64,000 bases of DNA from contig CAYJFS010000001.1 in NCBI GenBank assembly GCA_964369665.1, positions 62,001-126,000 on the forward strand. Direction: 5' to 3'. Shown here piece after piece: positions 16,699-26,227 of this stretch. A model generated the notes under the pieces. That model was not told the DNA's origin. It saw only the letters and a program-made list of their open reading frames with translations, and did not search any database. Source of the stretch: Bilophila sp964369665. Lineage in GTDB: Bacteria > Desulfobacterota > Desulfovibrionia > Desulfovibrionales > Desulfovibrionaceae. Within the stretch, counting starts at the first letter, position 1; each line of letters begins with the position of its first letter. A program made the position numbers and the translations under genes.

Positions 16699-17622
16699 TT
16701 ATTTAAACCAACCCTTGTAATAGAAGAAGATAAGTTGTGCAGAAGTAAGTATAATCATAACGGCAATAGTAATATAGTAGGCATATTTAAAAGAAAGTTC
16801 TGGCATATAAGTAAAGTTCATTCCATAAATGCCAGTAATAAGAGTTAAAGGCATATAAATGGTTGAAAGAATAGTAAGGAGTCTGAGTCTTTGCTCTGTT
16901 TTTCTTTCCATAATGTATTGGTAGGATTGTTGTATATCTCGTAAACGTATTTCAAGATGTAAGTGTCCTTGTGCTTCTGTAGTTTCTTTAATGCTTGAAC
17001 ATAATGCATCTAATAAAACTGATTTTTTTGTGTGTTGTGTTGTTCGCAAACTTGTGAGTGCATAAAATTGGTCTTCAAATTGACTAAGAAGTCTACTTAT
17101 TCTTCTTCGTGTATTTATAACATCTTTTTCTGTAATTAATGTAGATGTAGAAAATACGTCTAGTTTGTTACCAAGATTTTCAGTGGCTAGCCTAGCACTA
17201 GTAAGGCAATGTATATTTAGTTCAACCATGCTATCTATTATGTAAGTAGTAAGAGATGTGATACTATATTCATCAAGATCATCATCTTGGTTAAATTTTT
17301 CATTGATTTGAGTAAAGAGCTGTATATGATCATTGTGAAATGTTATAAGTTGATGAGGAAAAACAAGAAAGGTAACGTAACTACTTTTAGATAGACATAA
17401 AGTGTTTCTTACAGGAAGTCTAAGCATAATACATGATGAGAAAATTTTAGCTTCTGGAAAATGTCGCTTTTCTGTAACAATCTCAAGTATTTTTTCTTGA
17501 ATTGAAAGTGTTTTAAGAAAATTAGAGAGCTCTAAGTGTGTCCCTTGTATATCATGCCATACTAATTCTTTAGGTGAATGTTTTTCTGCAGTATTTTTAA
17601 TCTGTTGAGTCTGTATATGCAT
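16699..17622 (-). CDS. CorA-like divalent cation (Mg2+/Co2+) transporter
   Basis: The protein has a large cytoplasmic alpha/beta domain, a long helix (about 160-245) and two C-terminal membrane helices. The signature GMN occurs in ITGIYGMNFTYMPE between the helices, and the C-terminus ends with a basic YYKGWFK. At 307 residues the length is normal. ATG 17622 (MHIQTQQIKN) is preferred over the upstream TTG, since GGAG lies six bases before it. It stands alone between non-coding gaps. Confidence 0.88.
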   Translation of the reverse strand: MHIQTQQIKNTAEKHSPKELVWHDIQGTHLELSNFLKTLSIQEKILEIVTEKRHFPEAKIFSSCIMLRLPVRNTLCLSKSSYVTFLVFPHQLITFHNDHIQLFTQINEKFNQDDDLDEYSITSLTTYIIDSMVELNIHCLTSARLATENLGNKLDVFSTSTLITEKDVINTRRRISRLLSQFEDQFYALTSLRTTQHTKKSVLLDALCSSIKETTEAQGHLHLEIRLRDIQQSYQYIMERKTEQRLRLLTILSTIYMPLTLITGIYGMNFTYMPELSFKYAYYITIAVMIILTSAQLIFFYYKGWFK

Positions 17623-17789
17623 GAAATGCTCCAAATTATGTTATGTTTAGTTTCTATATAAAACTGTTATATTTATATTGTCAAAATATAATGATGATTA
17701 ATAAAGAGCTTATTATTGATATTTTAAATTATCTTAGTATTAAGAGTATTTTTTATAGTGTATTTATTAAGTAAAGGGGTAAATTATCT

Positions 17790-18254
17790 ATGAAATTTGG
17801 TCCTGGTGAGCATATAGAGTCTCGTTGTACACGATGCCATGATGTTACAGGGCATATTATTATTGCTCTTGTTGATGATGAAATTGTTAAGGTTGTTTGT
17901 CAAGCTTGTGGTAGTATCCATAAATATTATCCCCCTAAAAAGAAACATATTACTAAAAATATAAACATATCTAAAGTTTTTAAAGAGAAAAATAAGAATA
18001 GTATAAGACATTCTAATAATTTAGGCATAAAAAAGCAAAGAATGTTAGAAGAAGCTTTTGAGAAATGGCAACAGGTTATGAATACGTATTGTGGAACACC
18101 AAAAATTTACAACATGGATGCAAGTTTTGCTCTTGGTGATATTATAGATCATCCTACTTTTGGAAGAGGTGTTGTTCAAGAGTTAAGGTATCCTGACAAG
18201 GTACAAATTTTATTTCGTGAGGGTGTAAAAGTATTAAAATGTTTGCTTCGATAA
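17790..18254 (+). CDS. Zinc-ribbon protein with C-terminal DNA/RNA-binding-like domain, unknown function
   Basis: The N-terminus carries CTRCHD and CQACGS (CxxC pairs about 25 residues apart), a zinc ribbon. A lysine-rich linker (about 55-85) follows. The C-terminus FALGDIIDHPTFGRGVVQEL...VQILFREGVKVLKC matches the small beta domain (HPxFGxGxV) found at the ends of UvrD-type helicases and in stand-alone proteins of deltaproteobacteria. A GGGG binding site precedes the ATG. The gene stops three bases from the convergent argC. A nucleic-acid role is inference. Confidence 0.7.
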   Translation: MKFGPGEHIESRCTRCHDVTGHIIIALVDDEIVKVVCQACGSIHKYYPPKKKHITKNINISKVFKEKNKNSIRHSNNLGIKKQRMLEEAFEKWQQVMNTYCGTPKIYNMDASFALGDIIDHPTFGRGVVQELRYPDKVQILFREGVKVLKCLLR

Positions 18255-18256
18255 TA

Positions 18257-19309
18257 CTAAAGTATATTGGGTTTTAAAGACAAGCCAGTTTCTACAGGTA
18301 ATCCAAACATAAGGTTTGCACTTGCTATAGCTTGACCAGAAGCACCTCTACATAAATTATCAATAGCAGAGACAATAGTCAGTTTTTGTTCACACGGGCT
18401 TAAATGTAATCCAATATCACAAAACATAGTGTCTTGAACATAACGTGTTTCAGGTAAAGTGCCTATAGGTAGAACTCGTATCCAAGGGTGTTTTGCCCAT
18501 GTATTTATATATAATTGATGAAGTTCATTTTTTGATAGTGGTCTTTTTAATACAGTATACATTGTTGAGAGTATACCTCTATTTATAGGAATAATATGTG
18601 GATGAAAGGAGACTGTAATAGCTTCTTGAGCAATAATAGAAAGTTCTTGTTCTATCTCTGGTATATGACGGTGGTTACCAAAGTTATAGGGTTTAATAGA
18701 GTTATAGAGTTCACAGAATAAGGTTGTTTTTAAAGGTGTACGACCTGCTCCTGAAACACCAGATTTTGCATCAATGATAATAGTATCTGTTTGTATAATA
18801 CGATGTTTTAATACAGGGAAAAGACCAAGGATAGCTGCTGTAGGATAGCAGCCAGGATTTGCAACAAGATTTGTACAAGCTATTTTAGATTCATAAATTT
18901 CAGGTATCCCATAGGTGGCTTTAGAAAGAAGTGTAGGATGGAGGTGCTTAAGAGTATACCATTGGCTATATGTGGCACTATCTTTCAATCGAAAATCTGC
19001 TGATAAATCAACTATTTTAATATTTTGATCTAGAAGTGTAGCAACTAAAGGCATGGCTGTTCCATGTGGTACAGCAAGAAAGATTAGTGCACATTTTTCA
19101 GCAATATCTATAAGGTCTATTTTTCTAATGATGATATCTGATTCTGGTAAGCCTTGTAGGAAGGGGTGGATTTCACATAAAGATTGGCCAGCATTATTTT
19201 GAGATGCAACAATTGTAAGATGAAAATTTGGATGTCCAAGAATAAGACGAATAAGTTCAATTCCAGTATATCCTGTAGCACCAATTATTGCTGTTGAGAT
19301 CCTTTTCAT
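18257..19309 (-). CDS. argC: N-acetyl-gamma-glutamyl-phosphate reductase
   Basis: ArgC reduces N-acetylglutamyl phosphate to the semialdehyde in arginine synthesis, using NADPH. The N-terminal AIIGATGYTGIELIRLI is the nucleotide-binding motif. The catalytic cysteine is in LVANPGCYPTAAIL near residue 150, and FHPHIIPINRGILSTMY and DNLCRGASGQAIASANLMFGL are conserved C-terminal segments. At 350 residues it is full length. The start lies six bases after the DUF1844 stop, so it is probably the last gene of the leftward polA-dgkA-DUF1844-argC series. Confidence 0.96.
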   Translation of the reverse strand: MKRISTAIIGATGYTGIELIRLILGHPNFHLTIVASQNNAGQSLCEIHPFLQGLPESDIIIRKIDLIDIAEKCALIFLAVPHGTAMPLVATLLDQNIKIVDLSADFRLKDSATYSQWYTLKHLHPTLLSKATYGIPEIYESKIACTNLVANPGCYPTAAILGLFPVLKHRIIQTDTIIIDAKSGVSGAGRTPLKTTLFCELYNSIKPYNFGNHRHIPEIEQELSIIAQEAITVSFHPHIIPINRGILSTMYTVLKRPLSKNELHQLYINTWAKHPWIRVLPIGTLPETRYVQDTMFCDIGLHLSPCEQKLTIVSAIDNLCRGASGQAIASANLMFGLPVETGLSLKPNIL

Positions 19310-19315
19310 AGTATA

Positions 19316-19651
19316 TTAATTTTTTTTCATAACATACTTCATACGTAGTTCATATAAGATACCTTGAAGTAGTTTAATTTCATCACTATCAAGGCATTCT
19401 TTAGTTTTATTTTCTAACATATTGAGTATTTCTATAGTATGTTGAGCCATAGTTAGGTTTTCTTCTAACTTGCCTGTCTCAGGGTTTGGTACTTCTCCAA
19501 GTTGAGATAACGCTGAAGATGCAAGAGATAAAATAAATGTAGAAAAAGTAACTTTAGGTAATGATGGCTTAGTTGTGTGTATATTATTTTTCTGGTGATG
19601 TGTTGTAGGTGCGGTAATAGTAGGTTGTTCTTTTATCACTGATTTATGCAT
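19316..19651 (-). CDS. DUF1844 family protein
   Basis: A low-complexity polar N-terminus (about 1-33) precedes the DUF1844 core: FSTFILSLASSALSQLGEVPNPETGK, then NLTMAQHTIEILNMLENKTKECL and a final ILYELRMKYV. The function is unknown. ATG 19651 (MHKSVIKE) is supported by GGAG five bases upstream and gives 111 residues. Close spacing to argC suggests co-transcription. Confidence 0.82.
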   Translation of the reverse strand: MHKSVIKEQPTITAPTTHHQKNNIHTTKPSLPKVTFSTFILSLASSALSQLGEVPNPETGKLEENLTMAQHTIEILNMLENKTKECLDSDEIKLLQGILYELRMKYVMKKN

Positions 19652-19765
19652 AATTGCTCCATATAACAATGTAAATATTTAATATTACCATATGCATTTT
19701 ATGAATAATTGTCTAATATCTAAATATATAAAGGTTGTTAAAAAATAGACTAAGTTAATATATAC

Positions 19766-20125
19766 CTAAGAATAAATGAAAATATAGATCCAAATGAATA
19801 TATTTATAATAATAGTTATAAAAACAGCTGCAGAAGCCATATCTTTTCCTAACTTAATAAATGGATGCTGTTTTTGAGTTATAAGATCAAATATTTTTTC
19901 AAGTGTGCTATTTATGAGCTCAAGACTTATAACAAAGAGCCATCCATTAATAACAATAACCCATGATAGAAAGTCTTTTTCTTGAAAAAAAAGGGCAAGA
20001 ATAAGAAATAATAAGACTAGGCACTCTTGTTGAAATGCTTGTTCAGTTTTAAAAGCATGAATAAGGCCTAGAATTGAGTATATTGTTGCATGATAGAGGT
20101 GTAAAAGGTGTTTATACATATACAT
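19766..20125 (-). CDS. dgkA: Diacylglycerol kinase, prokaryotic DgkA type
   Basis: The 119 residues form an N-terminal amphipathic segment and three membrane helices. Family-conserved residues are in TEQAFQQE (helix 1), SLELINSTLEKIFDLI (metal-binding Glu) and LGKDMASAAVFI. The enzyme phosphorylates diacylglycerol or undecaprenol in the inner membrane, recycling by-products of envelope synthesis. It follows polA by 15 bases. Confidence 0.92.
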   Translation of the reverse strand: MYMYKHLLHLYHATIYSILGLIHAFKTEQAFQQECLVLLFLILALFFQEKDFLSWVIVINGWLFVISLELINSTLEKIFDLITQKQHPFIKLGKDMASAAVFITIIINIFIWIYIFIYS

Positions 20126-20140
20126 TGAGTTTTAATTTAT

Positions 20141-22759
20141 TTAGTGAGCATCTCCCCAAGTATTTCCTATACCCCAATCAATAATTAAGGGAACTGTAAG
20201 GTTTGTATTATTAGGTGATACTTGGGTCATAAGTAGTGCTACACGTTTTCCTGCTTCTTCTGCATAGTCTTTTGGTATTTCTAAAACAAGCTCATCATGG
20301 ATTTGTAAAAGAAGTTGAGCATTCATATTTATAAGTTGTTTGTCGGAATGTACAGTAATCATTGCGATTTTTATTATATCTGCTGCACTACCTTGTATTA
20401 AAGTATTAATAGCTTGGCGTCGAGCTAGAGCCTGTAGTTGTGTGTTTTCGGAGTTAATATCTGGTAAGAAACGCTTACGTCCAGCAAATGTTGTAACATA
20501 GCCATGTTCTTTAGTTCTTTGTTCTACTTGATCATAAAATTCTTTAACTTGATAAAGTCTTTTAAAATAGCGTTGTATAAATTCTTTTGCATTTGTAAGT
20601 GTAATTTTTAATTCTTGTGCAAGCTTTTGTGGTCCCATACCATAAATAAGTCCAAAATTTATAGTTTTTGCATTACGTCGTTCATCAGAAGTGATATCAT
20701 TAGGTTCTTTATCATATAAGAGGCTAGCAGTCCTTGTATGGATATCTGCATTTTCAAGAAAAGCATTAATAAGAGTTACATCTTGTGAATAATGTGCTAA
20801 TACTCGGAGTTCAATCTGTGAATAGTCTGCAGAAATTAAAAAGTGATCATGTGATGCAGTAAAACATGTTCGCATTCGTTGACCGAGTTGTCCACGAACT
20901 GGGATATTTTGTAGATTAGGGTTACTTGATGATAATCTTCCTGTAGCTGTTGCTAATTGATTAAATGTTGTCCTAATCCTATGGTCTTTTCCCATTAGGC
21001 GAGGAAGAGGTTCTAAATAAGTAGAGCGAAGTTTTTCAAGTTTTCTGTATTCAAGAAGTTTTTCAATAATAGGGTGATGGCCAGAGAGTTTTTCTAAAAC
21101 TTCTTGTGATGTTGAAGTCTGTCCAGTACGTGTTTTTTTTGCTTGAGGAAGGTTCAGTTGCTGGAAAAGAATTTCAGCAAGTTGTTGAGAAGAGCGGATG
21201 TTAAAAGACGTGCCTGCTTCTTGATAAATAGTTTTTGTAAGATCAATAAGGTCATTTTGTACTTCTTTTAAAAAAGACTCTAATGCATGAACATTAAGTA
21301 AGATACCATTAAGTTCCATTTTTGCAAGAACAGGTATAAGTGGTAGCTCTAAAGTATACATGAGCTGTAGAAGTTCTGAGCCTTGAAGTCTTTTATAAAA
21401 ATATTCATAGAGCATTAATGCAATAAGTGCTGGACTACCTTGAGGTAAACCAAAAGATGTACTCCAACGTGCTAGAAGTTTTGGCCAACCATAATCTCGG
21501 TCTTCAGGATCAAGCAGGTAGGCAGCAAGGCTCAGTTCAAACCATTTCTTTATAGGTATCGTATGCCAAATTGCGCTTGTTCTTAATAATTGTTTTAGGT
21601 TTGGAATAATTATAGTATGAGCTTCTATCAATTTTTTTACAATGGGTTGTAATGGTCCAGTGTAGAGATATTCCTTATTCTTTAAACAAAGAGCAATATC
21701 TTCATTGCTTACAATCATTGCAATACGTTCATTTTGAAAAGAAGGGAGTTCCTCTATTTTGGAACAATGATTTTTATGAAGAACTTTTGGAGTATCAAAA
21801 AGAAGTAATTGTGGTGTAGAATGAGTTGTCTTATTGTTAAGTGTATCCAAAGTACTATGTTCTTCATTTTTGTTTGAGCTTTGTATGTAAGTAATGAGTT
21901 CACGCTCTAATGATGCTAATTCAAATTCACGAAGTAAAGTTATTGCTTCTTGAGCATGTATATTTTTTACTTTCATAGTGTTTAATGTCATATCTTCACA
22001 TTGTGTTGTAAGTAACCTTGTGAGTTCTCTATAAAGAAACATAGCTTCAAGATGATCAGAGAATTTTTTTTGTATAGCAGTGGGTAGGTTAACAAAATTA
22101 TCTCTAATAGCCTCAAGGGATGTGAATTCTTGAAAAATTTTAGTAGCTGTTTTTATGCCTATACCAGGTATTCCTGGTATGTTATCACTAGAGTCACCAA
22201 TTATAGCTTGAACATCTGGCCACTGTTGAGGTGTAACACCTTCTTCTTTAGTGAATGATTCTAAGGTTATAATTTTTTCAGGTTTATTTGTTGGATCCCA
22301 CATGATGACATTTTTATGAAGGCATTGTTTAAGATCCTTATCTGCTGCAACTATTATAATTGGTTGTGTATCACGGTATCGTTCAGCTATAGATGCAATA
22401 CAGTCATCAGCTTCACAATTATCAGAAATTTTTAAGCATAACCCTAATGCTATAATAAGGCGTTTAATTGGATCTATTTGTTGAATTAATGCTTCTGGTG
22501 TTGTACTTCGCTGTGCTTTATATAGAGGGAAAAGAGTATGACGGAAATTTGTTGTTGGTCCGTCTAAAAAGAATACAAATTTTTGAGGCTGTTCTTTCCG
22601 TAAAATACGTAGTAATATTCTGGTAGTAATAAATAGAGCACTTGTAGGAAAACCATCAGAGCGCTGCATATTTTGATTGGCATAGAAGCCTCTATATATG
22701 AATGCAGATCCATCCATTAAGTAAAGAGGTTCTTGTATGAACCTATCTTTAATATTCAT
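20141..22759 (-). CDS. polA: DNA polymerase I
   Basis: The 872-residue protein has three regions. The 5'-nuclease (about 1-290) keeps its acidic residues in LYLMDGSAFIYRG, CEADDCIASIA, VAADKDL and GDSSDNIPGIPGIGIKTA. The 3'-5' exonuclease region (about 310-480) lacks the DxE motif and its second motif reads IPNLKQLL without the usual Asp, so proofreading is probably lost, as in Taq polymerase. The polymerase domain keeps SADYSQIELRVLAHYS, RRNAKTINFGLIYGMG and LQIHDELVLEIP. It serves Okazaki fragment processing and repair. Confidence 0.97.
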   Translation of the reverse strand: MNIKDRFIQEPLYLMDGSAFIYRGFYANQNMQRSDGFPTSALFITTRILLRILRKEQPQKFVFFLDGPTTNFRHTLFPLYKAQRSTTPEALIQQIDPIKRLIIALGLCLKISDNCEADDCIASIAERYRDTQPIIIVAADKDLKQCLHKNVIMWDPTNKPEKIITLESFTKEEGVTPQQWPDVQAIIGDSSDNIPGIPGIGIKTATKIFQEFTSLEAIRDNFVNLPTAIQKKFSDHLEAMFLYRELTRLLTTQCEDMTLNTMKVKNIHAQEAITLLREFELASLERELITYIQSSNKNEEHSTLDTLNNKTTHSTPQLLLFDTPKVLHKNHCSKIEELPSFQNERIAMIVSNEDIALCLKNKEYLYTGPLQPIVKKLIEAHTIIIPNLKQLLRTSAIWHTIPIKKWFELSLAAYLLDPEDRDYGWPKLLARWSTSFGLPQGSPALIALMLYEYFYKRLQGSELLQLMYTLELPLIPVLAKMELNGILLNVHALESFLKEVQNDLIDLTKTIYQEAGTSFNIRSSQQLAEILFQQLNLPQAKKTRTGQTSTSQEVLEKLSGHHPIIEKLLEYRKLEKLRSTYLEPLPRLMGKDHRIRTTFNQLATATGRLSSSNPNLQNIPVRGQLGQRMRTCFTASHDHFLISADYSQIELRVLAHYSQDVTLINAFLENADIHTRTASLLYDKEPNDITSDERRNAKTINFGLIYGMGPQKLAQELKITLTNAKEFIQRYFKRLYQVKEFYDQVEQRTKEHGYVTTFAGRKRFLPDINSENTQLQALARRQAINTLIQGSAADIIKIAMITVHSDKQLINMNAQLLLQIHDELVLEIPKDYAEEAGKRVALLMTQVSPNNTNLTVPLIIDWGIGNTWGDAH

Positions 22760-23064
22760 ATACTGCCTATAATAGTTTAATAATTTTTTATATTATATTA
22801 ATATATTTTGTTATGTCTTGTCGAATAACTTTTTAGAATATACAAAGTATGAATTGAGTATATACATTAAGTAAGATATTTTATCTATTTTAAGATACAG
22901 TTGAAATAGCTAGTTATTTAGTTTTAGTATAAAAGCCATTGAATAGTATGGGCTATCTTAAGTTATTATGCTTGTATTTTTATACTTTTACAAGTAGTTA
23001 GAAAACTTTTAATAATAGGTTATGTTTGTATATTTGATATATTATTTGAGAGGAAGGTACATCT
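22760..23064. other. Intergenic gap between divergent genes
   Basis: About 300 AT-rich bases separate polA (leftward) from the anchored protein gene (rightward). Promoters for both must lie here. I see no clear hairpin or RNA gene. GAGAGGAAGG just before 23065 is a strong ribosome binding site. Confidence 0.5.
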
Positions 23065-24282
23065 ATGAAGAATAAAGACGAACATAATAATGATGATAAT
23101 TTTTTTGAAGATGAACCTTTAGATAAAAGTAAAATATGGTTAGCAATTATTATTGTAGCAATATTAATGGGTATTGCTGTTTGGTTTTGGTTTGCTAAAG
23201 GAGACTCATTATGGTCCTCAAAAGAGGGTGAAGTAAAAAGTAAAGATAATTCTTTTTTAAATGCTTATGAAACAATGAAAGATAAACTTTTACAAGAAGT
23301 AGAATCTCTTGAAAAAGAAAAAGATACTATAAGTTCTTTGCAACAAGCCATGAAGCCTAGCAATACTATAGAGTCAGATGTAAAACAGCAAGAACTAAGC
23401 AGTACATCTAAATATGGTAATATTTCTAATGAATGGAAGGCAGCGACATCAGATGCTGGAGATAAAAATACTCCTATAGTTAAAGATGATAATATAGTTC
23501 GGCTAGATTTTATTGATAATTTAGCAGAATGGTTAGTAAAAGCTTATCACCCATCTAAAATAAAAGGTAAACCAGGTACAATTACCTTAAGCTTACAAGA
23601 TGTGAATTTACGCTATGGTGGGCAGTTAATAGGATTTACATGGTCTGGTAATAATTACCAGAAGGGTCGAACAGAAATTTTGAAGTATGTTTTTACTCCT
23701 GCTATGCTAGAAGCCTTATATCATCTATATGTTGATAGATTTATACATATAATAGACAAAGAGCTTTCTACTCCAAGACATAATAAAGTCCTTTCATTAC
23801 AACAAAAGCAGGAATTTTATCGCCTTTATGCTAAAGAGTTTCGTGGAATTTCTGGAGTTTTACAAGGCATAGCAGCTATGCCAGAATTTATTAAAAAAAT
23901 GAATCAAGTTCATATTGCTTCCCAAAAAGTTATTGATGCAAGCAATAATTATACTAATACAATTGAACATATAGATGCTAAATCTACAAAAAATAGCCAA
24001 GCACAGCTAACATTAAGAGTAGAGCTTGCAGCTCAAGCATATCAAAAAGCTATTATTCATCGAGAAAAAATGTTGACTAGTGTTGTTCATTTAATCAAAC
24101 AAAATGCTGCTGCCCGTATTCTAGATAATACAAGTATTTTATATGTAGCATATTGGGTTGAAAGACGTGTAAAAAAAGATCCTGAAAAAATGGATACTGT
24201 TTTACAAGCAGCAACAATTTTTTTAGATCTTGCCAAACGTTTTGAAGTAAGTTCTGGAATAATATTAGATAATAATTCATAG
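23065..24282 (+). CDS. Membrane-anchored protein of unknown function
   Basis: I do not recognise this family. A short acidic cytoplasmic N-terminus (about 1-27, with DEHNNDDNFFEDEP) leads to one membrane helix (about 30-50, WLAIIIVAILMGIAVWFWF). Next come a lysine/glutamate-rich coiled stretch (about 65-100) and a mostly helical extracytoplasmic domain from about 145 to 405. The segment LSLQDVNLRYGGQLIGFTW near 175 is the only beta-like part. The next gene, encoding a secreted protein, begins four bases after the stop, so the two are probably co-translated and may act together at the inner-membrane/periplasm face. Confidence 0.75.
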   Translation: MKNKDEHNNDDNFFEDEPLDKSKIWLAIIIVAILMGIAVWFWFAKGDSLWSSKEGEVKSKDNSFLNAYETMKDKLLQEVESLEKEKDTISSLQQAMKPSNTIESDVKQQELSSTSKYGNISNEWKAATSDAGDKNTPIVKDDNIVRLDFIDNLAEWLVKAYHPSKIKGKPGTITLSLQDVNLRYGGQLIGFTWSGNNYQKGRTEILKYVFTPAMLEALYHLYVDRFIHIIDKELSTPRHNKVLSLQQKQEFYRLYAKEFRGISGVLQGIAAMPEFIKKMNQVHIASQKVIDASNNYTNTIEHIDAKSTKNSQAQLTLRVELAAQAYQKAIIHREKMLTSVVHLIKQNAAARILDNTSILYVAYWVERRVKKDPEKMDTVLQAATIFLDLAKRFEVSSGIILDNNS

Positions 24283-24285
24283 GCT

Positions 24286-24912
24286 ATGATGAAGCCGTAC
24301 TGTGTTTTTTTATTGTTCATTTTAAGTGGAAATTTTTCTGTATTTGCCCAAGAAAGTCCTGAGATGACACTTAAATATATACAAAAGTCAATAGATACAC
24401 ATGATATAGAATTGTTTAAAAAATATGTAGCAGTAAATACTATTATTAGAGAAGGGGTTCATCTTTTTTTTCATAATCTGTCTTCAGGAGATGGCTATAA
24501 AATTTCACCATCTCTTCAGCAGTTACTGTTCTTTACTCAGAGTCCAGAGAGTTTAGATATAGTTCAGGATATGCTAGTTAAAGAAATTCAAGATTTTGTA
24601 GATTATGGTATATGCTCTGGTTTTTTTTCTGGAGATATAATACAAGTACAACCAAAAGGCTTTTTGGCTATATTAATTATGAAAGCATCAACAGGTCGTA
24701 AGGAAGTTCTTTTTTCCAGAGACAAACTTTTATTAGCACAAGAACAGAGTAAGGATGAAATTATTTTACCAATTATAATAAAAGATCATGGTAATAACCG
24801 TTGTTATACTGTTGTTGTGACTATGAGACAGCATGGTTCTATTTGGAAGATAGATGCTGTTAATAATATGAATACACTCATTAAACAAATGGAATATGAA
24901 AGAACAGAATAA
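24286..24912 (+). CDS. Secreted protein of unknown function, paired with the preceding anchored protein
   Basis: The 208 residues begin with a clear signal peptide (MMKPYCVFLLFILSGNFSVFAQ, cut after FAQ or FA). The rest is an alpha+beta domain starting MTLKYIQKSIDTHDIELFKKYV and ending VVTMRQHGSIWKIDAVNNMNTL. The helix pair plus late beta strands resemble NTF2-like folds, but I cannot support that from motifs. A four-base gap to the preceding gene marks an operon. Confidence 0.75.
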   Translation: MMKPYCVFLLFILSGNFSVFAQESPEMTLKYIQKSIDTHDIELFKKYVAVNTIIREGVHLFFHNLSSGDGYKISPSLQQLLFFTQSPESLDIVQDMLVKEIQDFVDYGICSGFFSGDIIQVQPKGFLAILIMKASTGRKEVLFSRDKLLLAQEQSKDEIILPIIIKDHGNNRCYTVVVTMRQHGSIWKIDAVNNMNTLIKQMEYERTE

Positions 24913-24936
24913 TATTAAGTAGTATGTGCTTAATAT
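24912..24936 (+). terminator. Hairpin after the anchored/secreted gene pair
   Basis: ATATTAAG and CTTAATAT form a perfect 8-bp stem with a 9-base loop directly after the stop codon. No strong T tract follows, so it may be an RNA-stabilising end rather than an intrinsic terminator. Confidence 0.35.
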
Positions 24937-25065
24937 GTATATTTAAATAGTTAAAGTATTTTTTAATTTTTTAGAGTAGGCTAGATCAAAGTTTTATAGT
25001 GTAACTCATATTAGATAGTGTTAGCTATATAAAACAGTTTTTTATTATGTTAGGAGATTTTTCAT

Positions 25066-25635
25066 ATGTTTATAAACACCTTGCCTTTTGTTTTTACAGA
25101 AATCAGAAAACATTCATTTTTTGAAAAATTAGCTATTACAAGTTTAGCTTCATTTGTATTAGCTTTATCTGGCAATATAAGTATTCCTATGTATCCTGTT
25201 CCAGGTACTTTGCAGTCTTGTGTAATATTGTTAATAGGTGCTATCTTAGGAAGAAAGTTAGGTATAGTAACTGTTGTGCAAACTATATTTTTAGGTTTTT
25301 TGGGATTTCCTGTATTTGCAAATGGAGCTAATAGTATGCTTGCACTGTTAAGTCCTTCAGCAGGGTATATTTATGGTTTTTTTCTGAGTGTATATTTAGC
25401 TGGTTTAGCTTCTGAGTATGCTTTAAAACATAAGTATACTGCATCTTTAATGATGTTTATAGTCGCCCATCAGAGTATTTTTTTAGTAGGAGTTATATAT
25501 TTAAGTAAAAATTTACATGTTTCTTTGCAAGAGGCTTTTTTCTTAGGCTATATGCCTTTTATACCTTTTGAGATTATTAAGCTTATGGTAGCAATTATTA
25601 CTATGAAACTATTATGGTATAACAGTTCAAAGTAG
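25066..25635 (+). CDS. bioY: Biotin transporter substrate-binding subunit BioY
   Basis: BioY is the membrane S component of biotin uptake (ECF type). About six membrane helices are visible. The conserved core is ISIPMYPVPGTLQSCVILLIGAILGRKLG, then FLGFLGFPVFANGANSMLALLSPSAGYIYGFFLSVYLAG. At 189 residues the length is normal. An AGGAG binding site precedes the ATG. No bioM/bioN ATPase genes adjoin it, so it must use subunits encoded elsewhere or work alone. Confidence 0.92.
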   Translation: MFINTLPFVFTEIRKHSFFEKLAITSLASFVLALSGNISIPMYPVPGTLQSCVILLIGAILGRKLGIVTVVQTIFLGFLGFPVFANGANSMLALLSPSAGYIYGFFLSVYLAGLASEYALKHKYTASLMMFIVAHQSIFLVGVIYLSKNLHVSLQEAFFLGYMPFIPFEIIKLMVAIITMKLLWYNSSK

Positions 25636-25666
25636 ATATATAATCTATCTTTATTTAAGCCATATT

Positions 25667-26227
25667 GTGAAAGTTTATCTTCCATTAGGAACACTTATTT
25701 TTCAAGTTCAAGAAACAAAAGATGCCTTTAATGATGCTGTTAGTCGTTCTTGTTCCAATTTGTTCTATAGAAATAATATAATAAATCATGTGGGTATTCT
25801 TGTAGCTGAGAATATTATTGCTGAAGCAACTTTTCAAGCAGGTGTTCAATGTATATCGCTTGATACTTTTTTAAGTAAAGGTGCTTTAAATAAAGCTGCA
25901 TTTATTAAAAATGATATACCTATAAAAGATGTTATAACTAAAGTGTATAGTTGTCTTGGTCAGCCATATAACGCAAGTTTTTATCCAGACTCAGAAGGCT
26001 ATTATTGTAGTGAATTGATAACAGAAGCATTTAATACTGTAGTTAATAATAGGTTTTTTGAATTATATTCTATGAATTTTAGAGATAAAACCACAGATAC
26101 ATTTATTCCTTTTTGGGTGGAGTATTTTTACTCTCTTGGTTGCCCGATACCTCAAGGTATACTTGGGTCTCATCCTTTTAAATTATATCAACAACAGCAA
26201 TTCTTTAAAGAAATATATATTTTATAA
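25667..26227 (+). CDS. YiiX-like permuted papain-fold (NlpC/P60 superfamily) amidase
   Basis: The predicted catalytic residues are the His of NHVGILVAENIIAEAT (about residue 42) and the Cys of GYYCSELITEAFN (about 110), in the circularly permuted His-first order of the YiiX/YaeF group. The C-terminus FWVEYFYSLGCPIPQGILGSHP is also conserved in that group. The GTG at 25667 is the only sensible start. No signal peptide is seen, which suggests a cytoplasmic location unless the start is wrong. Its substrate is unknown; lipids or peptidoglycan peptides are possible. It follows bioY by 31 bases. Confidence 0.8.
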   Translation: MKVYLPLGTLIFQVQETKDAFNDAVSRSCSNLFYRNNIINHVGILVAENIIAEATFQAGVQCISLDTFLSKGALNKAAFIKNDIPIKDVITKVYSCLGQPYNASFYPDSEGYYCSELITEAFNTVVNNRFFELYSMNFRDKTTDTFIPFWVEYFYSLGCPIPQGILGSHPFKLYQQQQFFKEIYIL

